The translations under genes were made by a program, and so were the position numbers. The notes below the pieces were generated by a model. It saw only the letters and a program-made list of their open reading frames with translations. It searched no databases and was not told the DNA's origin. Below are positions 21,804 through 31,219 of a DNA stretch of 64,000 nucleotides, in pieces (position 1 is the stretch's first letter; each line of letters begins with the position of its first letter). Source of the DNA: Tridacna crocea (taxonomy: Eukaryota; Mollusca; Bivalvia; Cardiida; Cardiidae); NCBI GenBank assembly GCA_943736015.1, contig OX031063.1:46702672-46766671 (forward strand), given 5' to 3'.

Positions 21804-24800
21804 TCATCTTGCGAATCTTGCCCTGTGAGCTTTAACAATTTCATCTTTTTTGGGTCTTGGTGTACTGCAGGCTATTGGTTTTGGTTTTTCTGACACCTGC
21901 TCATCATTTGCTTTTCGAGCCCTCAAATAGCTGTTATTCTCTTTGCGATTTTCAAGCAGATAGTCCATGAGTTCATCAACATAACCTGAAAAAAAAAAAA
22001 AAAAAAAGGAACTGAATGTTTATTTCCATCTTGGGTATTACTCTAGTTATACAATGGCAAACAATTTTGTTAATTCAAGGTCTTGCTGATGCGACCAACT
22101 GTTCATTCTTGATCATGCTATCCAGTCTTAATGCTTCCTTTTAACAAGAATACCATAGAGGGAGTTCATAACCACAGTACTTGTGATATGCCCAAAGGGT
22201 CTTACTATGTGATGGCCCTGGTTGTGTATCTGTCTGTCTGTCAATCCGTCCCTTTGCGTGTGCAACTTCTCCTACAGTTTCCGTTGGAATAAGTTCAGAC
22301 TTTCCACAATGAATCTCTAAAATGTGTGGTTGGGCATTTGACTCTTAAAATTTGGATCTCATAGGTGTTCTTGATTTTAACCCATTTTAATGACCAATAC
22401 GCCGCTCTGCAAAGCTCTTGTTGTCCTTGGTATGATGTGGTGTAAGGCTGAAACCTTGCTTTGAACATGAATACAGTTGAATACCTTACACCAACCAATG
22501 CCATCTTCAAACTATCCAGAGAAAGAATGCTTTTGAAAACATGTGAACATGAGAAAATGTTTGTAAGCAGCTCATTTTCCATTTGCACAATGTATATTAC
22601 TGTTTGAGATAGAAATTTCATGTTTTGAATAAACATCAGTATGTTACATTACCAACTAACTTACCAAATGTTGCTTCTTTTTTCACTTCTTTAGCAATTG
22701 CTGCACCTTTCCTTGATTTCGGAAATGATATTCTCCATTGTAAATTCCCGTCTTTTGTCACTGCTTGAGTTCGTGAGGAATTTTCATTAAAATGAAGTGC
22801 AGCTAGAGCAAGTCTGAAAAGAAGTATTTATGTTTTCCTTACAAGTCACCAATTTAACCCATTACCACTCAATCCCTACTTTTGACGCCCCTGAGAAAGA
22901 AGCCTTTTGAAAAAACTGTGGGAAAAGGAGAAAATGCTGGTAACCAGCATTTTCTCCTTTTCCCACAATGTTTTCTACCCTTCACAAAACAAATTTCAAA
23001 TTTTCAGTCACTTTTATTTTGTCGTCTGCAAATGCTTTCAATTTGGACCAGTCCAAAATTGTCTCGTGTGGTAATGAGTTAAAACTATTACCAATTCAGC
23101 GTTTTATAAACATATCTGCAGTAGAAGTCCAAACAATATCATGGGAAAAGGAACAGTTGCCCATGACAAACAATTGCTAATTCACACCATGTTTCCTACA
23201 ATATTGGAGCACTACGTACCAATTTCAGGAATGATCTGTAAGCAGCAAAGTCTTTCAATTTAGGATGCTGCATCTTTTTATATGTAGTCAGAAAAAAGGT
23301 TGAATATGATTTTCATTCAACAGTTTGATGAAATGCACAGGACTGATAGGTGTAAGGTACAAATGTTTTTCTAAGTTTAGTATTCAATTGTCTAACGATT
23401 TTATTCTAACACAAATTATTAACCCATTACCACACAATACCTACTTTTGATGACCCTGAGAAAAAAAGCCTTTAGGAAACAATGTGGGAAAAGGAGAAAA
23501 TGCTGGTTACCAGCATTTTCTCATTTTCCCACAATGTTTTCTACCCTTCACAAAACTTTCTAATTTCCAGTCACTTTACTTTTGTTGTCTGCAAATGCTT
23601 CTGATTTGGACAAACCTAAAATTTTGCAAAGAGTCAACCATCTACATTACTGAGAGTCTGGGCAAAAACTTGGACAATTACAACACAAGTTACCTTGCTT
23701 CCATCTGTGCATAGAAGTAATGTACGGACTTCGCAGCAAACTGGCAAACAACATTATGAAAAGACCCAAGTGTAGATGTCTGTTCAGTTGGTGACAGCTT
23801 TTTTACATCTTGCACAAGCAGTCTTCCTGTGACAATTTTTTCCATTTCAACATATGGTTTAAAACCTGCCAAAAACAAAATACAATTACAGATAAAAGAT
23901 TTCAGATCTGTCAAGACCAAATTCGAATTCCAGTTTGGTTACGCAGACTGAAAATCTGCTCAGATCAAATTGGAATATTTCCTTGTGAAATAGTGTGACT
24001 ACCTGTAAACCATCTCATTTCATTTGGTCCCTAGAATAGAGGTTTCAATCAGATATTCAGTTAAAATTGACTTTTAAAAGTGTTGTACTTTAGTGGCAAA
24101 AACAATTTTGAAAAACACAGAATTTGTATGGAAAAAGAGTAGAAATCATAATGTCTTACGGGAGGATGAAAATAAAAATTGAAGTACACTCTTCTATGTA
24201 TTTTGAGTTGTATTTTTTCCTATGGAAGAGCTTTTGTTTAGCAGATCAAAGATAAAACGGAAAATAAGAACCAAATTGAGTATTTATGTACCTTTTTTCA
24301 TCCAGTCTCTGTCATCTAGCTGCCCATGTTCACAATGTGGAAACTTCTCTCCATGTCCACTGTGAATATTTGCCACATGGTTGAGAATTGATAGCCACTT
24401 CTGTTGCACAAGCTCACCATCACCACCACTACTTGCAGCACACCAGTACATATGGTTACTTATGGACCTTGCCCAGTCCTTCACTTTTTGGCATCCTTTT
24501 TTCTTGCCAGCCGCTTCAAGTTTCTTGTAGACACCTGTGAAAAAAAGAAAAACAAAAAAGTCATTTCAGTTAACTCTTTACCAAACAAGAAAACTTTAGA
24601 CTTGTCCATTGAAATTGAAAGATTTTGCAGCCAACAAAGCAAATATGACTTGAAAATTGAAATTTGTATTAGGATGGGTAGAAAACATTGTGGGAAAAGA
24701 AGAAAATGCTGTTTACCAGCATTTTCTCCTTTTCCAACATTTTTTTCAAAAGGCCTCTTTCCCAGGGTCTGTAAAAGTCGTGATTGTGTTGGAAATTTTT

Positions 24801-27800
24801 AAAATTTGAAATCTCAAAGATCCAAAGCCAAAAGTCAATCTTACATTTCTCACAAATTCACATGAAAATGTTCATACAGACGACACTCACTTTCAAAACC
24901 CCTCTCTGATGTTGAAAGTTTACGAACCATTACCTTTTGCAACATGCCAAACATCAAACCAGTGCTGAATACAGGGCCTTTCTTCACGCAAGTGCTTCTT
25001 TATGGAGCTGTGACGGTCTGTTACTAGGTCTGACACGGTTAGGTCTTGTATCTCTATGAGCCATCCAAGTCCTCTCTTTAACCCCTCTATTTCCATGGCA
25101 TGCGAGTTTCGGACTTCATTGCTCTGAAAACATTAGCAGTAATGTGTAAATATACTCCTTTCTGAACTTCAAGGAAGTTCAGTTACAGATGCTGTAATCT
25201 ACATGTATTAGAGATGCTTTGCATGTGAATATGTATGTATTTCATATGCATTGCAAGAAATTAGGTTGGATTGGACTGAAAAAATAGCAAACTCTGGTCC
25301 ATTCAAAATTCATAGCCTATTATTTAGCATTTTAAACATGGGTCAAATTATCAGATTCTTCTCATGCGTTAGTAGTCAACATTGTAGTAAAGAGAGAAAA
25401 TGCTGGTTTTAAAAACCCTCTCCTTCATGCTGATGAAATTCAAAAATGGTGGTAAAGGGCTCATGTGCTAATATGAATTATGAAAACATTAGAATTTTCA
25501 CAAACATACCTGAACCAGCTGAAAATCCAAAACTTGGTTTGCTTCTAGGTCTATCATCGTGTAAGAGCCATATTTTGCTGTATGACCTGGGGTGCAACAT
25601 CTCATATCTCCAGCCAGCTTCAGTGATTTACCATGGCTCCTTATCTCCCTGACCATAGACTGTTGGTGCTTTTTCCAAACTGACATTACCGTTGGTGTTA
25701 GATAAGCCGACTGTATCAAATTAAAAGTACTGTTGCTTATATTTTGTATTGAAGCAAAGTCTAGTGCTCTCAGTACTTTCACTGGACTCACACCACAAAA
25801 CATGACTGCTGCACTCAAAATTAAGTTTCCCAATGGCATGTTACCGCATAGTGGCTGACTTCGCCATGTTGTCTCCTGCTCACAGTTGAAGCACTTAATA
25901 TCACATACCAGACATGTTCCTACAGTCTTCTTGTTCACACAAGTGATAGATCCACAGACAGAACACTTGTTCAATAAACTGTCGAGACATGATTCAAACA
26001 CAATGTACTTTCTTTCTTTGGCAACATTTGTATCACAATCCTCGATTTCATTATCACTGTCTTCAATTGGATGCCACTCAGGATCTCTAGCGTTGTCTGA
26101 TACTAATGACAACAGGGATTCATTCAAACTTTCATTCATATTCATACCCTTCATAGGCTGTATATCATGTTCTTTCCTCGGGGGAATGGAGGTTGTTTGG
26201 GTGCCTTTATTTTCTGTCTGCACAACTGGGCATTGGATCAAAACACTCCTTCTTTTCTGTTGAAGAAAAAACACATAAAATTAATACTATAACACTAAAG
26301 CTGCTAAGGACGACTCAGGCTCCTTTAGTGGACATGTGTAGATGAATATCAGAATAGAAAAATGTGCAGTCTGATCTTAGACCTACACTGTCCAAGAGGG
26401 AGACAGCTTTCTTCCACAAAATCTAAACTTGAATAGCAATTTTGGGTTTTTAACTCTTTACCAAATGAGAAAAGTTAGATGGTCTATACTGAAAGCATAT
26501 GCAGACGACAAATAAAACGCAACTGGAGGATTGAAAATTTGTTCCCAGCAGGGTAGAGGTCACAATGTTTTCAGCTGTCAGTAGCTGACATTGCATTAAG
26601 TTTGGTTATCAAAGAGCATAGCTCATAATAGATATATCCAGTTCAGTAATTGAAACTTACTTCGAGGAAAGGAGTATGCACTTTTGAGATGTCATTTACT
26701 TTTTATTGCCTAATCTACAACCATTCTCTTAGCTTTAACTCTTTATCAAATGACAAAATTTTCAACTCCCCTCAATGAGTGCATTTGCAATTACATGGTA
26801 CATGCTTTTGAAAGCATGATGTGAAATGGAGACTACCGTATGCTGGTTACCAGTATTTTCTCCTTCTTCCACATTGTTTTGAAAAAGTTTGTTCCTCAGG
26901 GTCATTAAAACTTGAAACTGTGTGGCAAAAATTTCATACATGAACAAAGTGAAACTTACGACAAGGTTGTAAGCTGTCTGTGTGGCTGTTGAAAATGTTC
27001 GTTGACTGGTGAGAGTTTGGCTTGGCAGTACATTTTTATCGGAGCCTATTGGGTTGATCTGGTGTGTTGTAGATAACTGTGTGCCTGTTGATTCGTTGAC
27101 AGTTTGGAAGTGGTTTTGTTCAAGTTGTCTCTGTTGGAACTTGGATTCAGATGAAAATGTAGAAAGCTTAGGTAAAGAACTTGTTAAATCTGCAAACCAC
27201 GTCAATGAACAAGGGTAAGACTGGCAAGTCTGACGATTCATTGTAGATGACACTGCTGTAGTTGTGATGATGGAAGTGGTTGTAGCAGCTATTGAGGGGC
27301 AAGCAGTCACACACGAGAAAAGTGGAACTGCTGTGTAAACTTCTCCAAAATGGTCTGTGTTTGTCTCTGCTAAACATGGATTCCTTTCTTTTTGTCTGAG
27401 CATCAAAGTTGAGTTTATCTAAAAAATCAATGGCAAAACATTGAAATCGAACTTGCATGTTATCCATATGGGCAAAAAATACATAAGGGTTTATTCTTGA
27501 AATGTTATCCGGTTTAGCTGAGGAGTAGCAGCAGTAGTGTTTGGCGTTTGTCATTTGGTAAAGTGTTAACTCTTTACCAAATGACAAAATTTTAGACTGG
27601 TCGAAATTGAAAGCATTTGCAGACAATAAAATGAATGTGATCAAAGAATTGAAATTTGTTTTAGGGAGGGAAAAAAAACATTGTGGGAAATGGAGAAAAT
27701 GTTGGTTCCTAGAATGTTTTCAAAAGGCTTCTTTCACAGCGGGTGTTCAGAGTAGGGACTGTGTGGTAAAAGGTTAACCCTTTCCCAAACAACAAATTTT

Positions 27801-30769
27801 GGACCCTTCCAAACCGAAAGAGTTTGCAGACGACAATCTTAGATTTGGAGAAAATTGCAGAGGGTTCTCCAAAAGGGTAGAAAACATTGTAGGAAAAGGA
27901 GAAATTGCTCATTACGAGCAATTTCTCCTTTTCCCACAGTGTTTTCAAAGACTTTTACTACAGACACGTAAAAACCAGGGCTTGTTTGGGAAAGGGTTAA
28001 CTCTTTAATACACAATACTGACTTTTATAGAATCGGAGAATTTCCCACAATGTTTTCTGCCCTTCCAAAATCAAATTTCGATTTTTTAATGACATTCATT
28101 TTGTCATCTTCAAATACTTTCAATTTGGACTTGTCTGTAATTTTGTTGTTTGGTAAGGAGTCAAACATGGGACAAAATTTCCAAGTGGTAAAACTTGAAT
28201 ACCAAAAGGAAATTGGAGTCAAAAGATGGAATATTTTACTGAAAGACTTTGTAATATTTTGGCAAGAGGACAAAATACATGTACCAGCATTTTTACCTTC
28301 ATCTAAATTGAATTTATAGACCTCTGTGAAAGTCATAAACTCTAAATTTTGTGTCATGTAAATTTGTTAGTTCTGGTTTGTCTTCTGCAATTTTTTTCAA
28401 TTTGGGCAAGTCTGAAATTAGTCTCACAAGGAATGAGAGGTTAATACTGAAATTCAGATCAAACTGAAGTAAAGACGACTTTAGAACCATTGTAAAAACA
28501 TAAAGAGAGCTGGTATCAATTGATCCTTTATCCAAAAAATGTTTTATTTTTAACTGCATGTTTACAAAACTTCAAAATTTTAGACAGGACCAACCTGAGA
28601 ACACTGTCTTGCAGACAACAAAAAAAAGTTACATATTTCAAAAACTGAAATTTGTTTCCAGCACAATAGAAAACATTGTGGTAAAGGAGATGCTGGTTAC
28701 CAGCAGTTTCTCCTTTTCCTACAATGTTGAGTTCTGGTGTAGTTTCCAGGAAGCAGTATCCAAAGAAATTAGTATGACGTGAATGAACTTGTTTCTCAAT
28801 CGATGCAAAATTCTGTACCAAATGTCAACATTACAGACTTGTCCAAATGGAAAGAATTTGCAGATGAAACAAAAGATTATTGGCTCAAAAAATGAAAATA
28901 GTTTCGGGAAGGGTAGAAAACATTGTGGGAAAAGAAGAAAAGGTTTTTCTCCTTTTCCTGCAATGTTTTCAAAAGGTTATTTTCTCTGGATTGTTAAAAG
29001 TCAGGATTGTGTGTTAAAGAGTTAACATGTTCAAAGGGTTTTTCTTAGTTGCCTGTTTATAAGATATTATGATATGGAAGAAAGAAATGCCCACAAATCA
29101 AAATTGTACAGAACTGATATAAATCAGAATTTGGTCAAAATGCATGCAAGTTGTCAAAGAGTGAATTGTCAAAGAGAGGTAGTGTATGGCATAAAAAGCT
29201 TTACACTGGTTTACTGTCACAAACAAACATTACAGTGTAAAGGGGTGAGATATGCAATTGTTATGTAACCATTTCCTGTATTGTTTCAAATGGTCAGTGA
29301 TGGATTAACATTTATGACCATGACTAGGGGTAGCCAGATACTGACCTCTCCCTTAACCATATAAAGCCTAGATCTAGGTTCCCATACCAAAAGAAATAGT
29401 GATTGAAAATGATGTTTGCTATTCAAAAAATGAATATAAACACTTATATAAGTTAACATCATTTGAACAATCCAGACTTTGTAACTTGCAAAATTTATGT
29501 TATGAATTTGAATGAACATGTAAATTTGTTGCCTTTGAAACATTGTGGGAAAAGGAGAAAATGTTAGCAATTTCTCCTTTTCCCACAATGTTTTCCATCC
29601 TTTCCAAATCAAGTTTCATTTCAATTTTTGGTTCACAATTCTTTTGTCTGCAAATGCTTTCAATTTGGACTAGCCTAAAATGTTTGTGTTTGGTGAAGAG
29701 TCAGCTGACCCTCCGTTTTTTACAACCCTGAGTTAGAAGCCTTTTGAAAACATTGTGGAAAAGGAAGAAAATGCTGAAACACTTGAAAGTTAACATCATT
29801 TGAACAATCCAGACTTAGTTATTTGCAAAATTTATGTTATGAAATTGGATGAATGTGATGTTTTTTGCCTTTGAAAACATAGTGAGAAAAAGAAAAAATG
29901 CCAAGATTTTCTCCTTTTCCCAAAATTTTTTTCATCCTTTCCAAATCAAATTTCATTTCAATTTTTTGATTCCCATTTTTTTTTTGTCATCTGCAAATTT
30001 ATGCTTTCAATTTGGACTGGCACAAAATTTTGGCGTTTCCTGAAGGGTTAATTAACCCTTTACCAAACAATCCCTGGTTTTTACAACCCTGAGATGGAAG
30101 CCTTTTCAAAACATTGTGGGAAAAGGAGAAAGTGATGGTAACCAACATTTTCTCCTTATTCTACAATGCTTTCTATCCTGGTGGAAACACATTTCGATTT
30201 TTAAGCTAGGTTTAGAATCTACTTTGTTGCCTGCAAGTGCTTTTAATTTGGACCAGTCTAAAATTTTGTCTTTTGGTAAAAGGTTAAATGTTGAAAACAT
30301 TTGGGAAAAAAAGGGAGAAAACGGCACCAATTTATCCTTTGTCCGGAATGTAGTTCTAGAAAGGGATAAAATATTACGAAAAACAATTAAAGGGATTACT
30401 TACCTCATGTTTGATTTTCTTTTTGGAGATTGTCATTGCGGAATGTCTGTCTTTTGGTTTATGGCCGATCTTCTTTCGACCCGGAGTTTCGAACAATGTC
30501 GGCACAGCATCAGGTTTTAACCGCAGCCTAAAATTCTTGTAACCAACTTCTTTTGCGAATTTTGGACTTATTAAGAACTGACTGTCCTCGAAGTGTTTCA
30601 AACACAATTTGGAATGAACCGATGGCACAAAATCCGTCGTTACTGTCCGGCCCCGGTTTAAACGTTGAATCCATAGTTTCCTCCTTTTTAATTCCTTCGG
30701 AAATTTGAACATACTAATTCTATGTGTTCCCGATTCGACGTTGCAGCCATAGGCTGCACAATTTACCAT
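21804..30769 (-). CDS. THAP-domain Kolobok-type transposase (8 exons, 835 aa)
   Basis: Exons in order: 30769-30404, 27418-26960, 26256-25510, 25123-24934, 24534-24292, 23865-23694, 22813-22665, 21985-21804. All are GT-AG; together they are 2508 nt with matching phases and no internal stop. Residues 1-93 form a THAP zinc finger (C4, C9, C56, H59, W33, AVPTLF 88-93). Residues 123-345 are Ser/Thr-rich and probably disordered. A cysteine cluster follows (C373, C376, C381, C390, C393, C397, C400) with W406-RSQP. The DDE core has GDMRC (D492), VTDRH (D560), FDVWHVAK (D581-H584), SISNHMYWCA, HCEHG and LAALHFNENSSR, a pattern I know from Kolobok transposases and their host-gene relatives. The third acidic residue is not assigned. 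It should bind element ends and catalyse cut-and-paste at TTAA. Intact frames permit either an active element or a co-opted gene. Confidence 0.9.
22195..22300. repeat. (TGTC)n-bearing dispersed repeat fragment
   Basis: TATCTGTCTGTCTGTCAATC followed by CAACTTCTCCTACAGTTTCC; transposase intron 7. Confidence 0.35.
22490..22640 (+). repeat. TTAA-HP remnant
   Basis: Traces of both arms (GCTTTTGAAAACATGTGAACA) are visible; ends are lost. Confidence 0.4.
22854..23082 (+). repeat. TTAA-HP copy, near consensus A
   Basis: TTAACCCATTACCACTCAATC ... GTGGTAATGAGTTAA with a perfect GGTAACC core. It begins 41 bp upstream of transposase exon 7, in intron 6. Confidence 0.92.
23079..23275 (+). repeat. TTAA-HP copy, degenerate B
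   Basis: Shares TTAA with the preceding copy. CATGGGAAAAGGAACAGTTG and ACGTACC traces remain. Confidence 0.5.
23419..23636 (+). repeat. TTAA-HP copy, subfamily A
   Basis: TTAACCCATTACCACACAATACC; core TGGTTACCAGC; the last 10 bp are lost. Confidence 0.85.
24570..24795 (-). repeat. TTAA-HP copy
   Basis: TTAACTCTTTACCAAACAAG start; core TGTTTACCAGC; right end eroded. Transposase intron 4. Confidence 0.75.
26450..26575 (-). repeat. TTAA-HP half copy
   Basis: TTAACTCTTTACCAAATGAG through GCAGGGTAGA; then the hairpin is deleted. Confidence 0.6.
26735..26930 (-). repeat. TTAA-HP copy, diverged
   Basis: TTAACTCTTTATCAAATGAC; core TGCTGGTTACCAGTA; transposase intron 2. Confidence 0.65.
27566..27777 (-). 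repeat. TTAA-HP copy, first of a chain of three
   Basis: TTAACTCTTTACCAAATGAC ... GTGTGGTAAAAGGTTAA; part of the core is deleted. Confidence 0.85.
27774..28000 (-). repeat. TTAA-HP copy, subfamily B, second of three
   Basis: TTAACCCTTTCCCAAACAAC ... TTGTTTGGGAAAGGGTTAA; stem GAAATTGCTCATTACGAGCA. The best-preserved B copy in the window. Confidence 0.92.
27997..28164 (+). repeat. TTAA-HP copy lacking the left arm, third of three
   Basis: Shares TTAA with the preceding copy; CACAATACTGACTTTTATAG then directly the right arm. Confidence 0.65.
28570..28735 (-). repeat. TTAA-HP copy, partial
   Basis: ATTTTAGACAGGACCAACC through the GATGCTGGTTACCAGCAG hairpin; ends lost. Confidence 0.6.
28808..29025 (-). 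repeat. TTAA-HP copy
   Basis: Ends CTGTACCAAATGTCAAC / GTTAAAGAGTTAA; the loop is reduced to GAAAAGGTTTTTC. Confidence 0.7.
29442..30051. repeat. Tandem duplication carrying TTAA-HP copies
   Basis: 29442-29777 is repeated as 29778-30051 (shared AACATCATTTGAACAATCCA and ATTTATGTTATGAA). Each unit contains a TTAA-HP copy (29535-29703; 29870-30051). A partial third copy lies at 29703-29775. Confidence 0.75.
30052..30287 (+). repeat. TTAA-HP copy
   Basis: Begins at the second TTAA of TTAATTAA; CCCTTTACCAAACAATCCC ... TTTTGGTAAAAGGTTAA. Transposase intron 1, close to exon 1. Confidence 0.85.
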
Positions 30770-30868
30770 TTTTTCGGCTGAATTCTTTGTTAATACTCAG
30801 ATATCTGCGTATAATCATCAGCGTTCCTACTAATTTCTACTGACTGTAAACACAGGCTTACGCGACTA

Positions 30869-30876
30869 TGACGTCA
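30869..30876. promoter_or_regulatory. CRE-like palindrome upstream of the transposase gene
   Basis: TGACGTCA sits 100 bp before the transposase ATG, followed on the minus strand by TAG as at the other end. CREB/ATF binding is inferred. Confidence 0.5.
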
Positions 30877-30885
30877 CACAGGTAC

Positions 30886-30898
30886 GGGAGATAAGCGA
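30886..30898 (-). repeat. Right subterminal inverted repeat
   Basis: GGGAGATAAGCGA, the exact inverse of 10976-10988. Confidence 0.75.
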
Positions 30899-31079
30899 AT
30901 CAGGGGAAGTCAGCCATGCACCATTTTTGGGGCCGTACGTCAGCGTGACAATTCGAGCGTGATTTATGGCATGTTACAGGGTGTTATTTATGAAAATTGA
31001 TTGACACGTGTTTACTAACATCATTTGCAGCTGATTGGAGCAAAAAAACAGTATGGTCAAAAATCTTAGGATTTGCCCT

Positions 31080-31083
31080 TTAA
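31080..31083. repeat. TTAA target-site duplication, right
   Basis: TTAA immediately after GATTTGCCCT, the right end of the 20-kb element. Confidence 0.75.
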
Positions 31084-31084
31084 A

Positions 31085-31215
31085 TACTGGTAACCATGCA
31101 GCATTTGTGCCTTTTCTTACAACATTTTATACCTTCTTGAAGAAGAATTTCATCATTTGCACCAATTTTGATTTGTCTTCTGCAAATGTCTTAACGTGGG
31201 AAAGATCTTGCACTT
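31085..31215 (+). repeat. TTAA-HP right-half remnant next to the 20-kb element
   Basis: CTGGTAACCATGCAGCATT ... TTGTCTTCTGCAAATGTC. A left-type remnant (GTTTTCAAAAGCCTTC) lies near 10732 on the other side, so the transposon may have landed among old TTAA-HP copies. Confidence 0.5.
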
Positions 31216-31219
31216 TGTT

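Larger units (their letters stand above)
10832..31079. mobile_element. 20.2-kb Kolobok-type DNA transposon with two convergent genes
   Basis: Both ends are TTAA followed by AGGGCAAATC facing inward (10832-10841 and 31070-31079 inverted). TTAA duplications and short ends starting with a purine plus GG are the described hallmarks of the Kolobok superfamily. About 145 bp inside the left end and 180 bp inside the right end is a second inverted block: TCGCTTATCTCCC (10976-10988; inverted 30886-30898), followed after a variable gap by TGACGTCATAG. The minus-strand gene is a Kolobok-type transposase with a THAP domain; the plus-strand gene is a P2X7-C-domain protein. The two meet tail to tail around a foldback repeat at 20936-21690. 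Introns hold about 30 TTAA-HP copies and a nested 4.4-kb element. The exact-match inverted repeat is short, so the ends need checking against other copies. Confidence 0.78.

Noticed and set aside
22882..23082. Repeated small proteins containing GENAGNQHFLLFPQCFLPF
   Set aside because: The same peptide recurs wherever the TTAA-HP hairpin is translated; it is a by-product of the repeat.
10832..31079. The resident Kolobok transposase as mobiliser of the TTAA-HP MITEs
   Set aside because: Both use TTAA, but their ends differ (AGGGCAAATC versus CCCATTACCA), so shared target choice alone is not enough.
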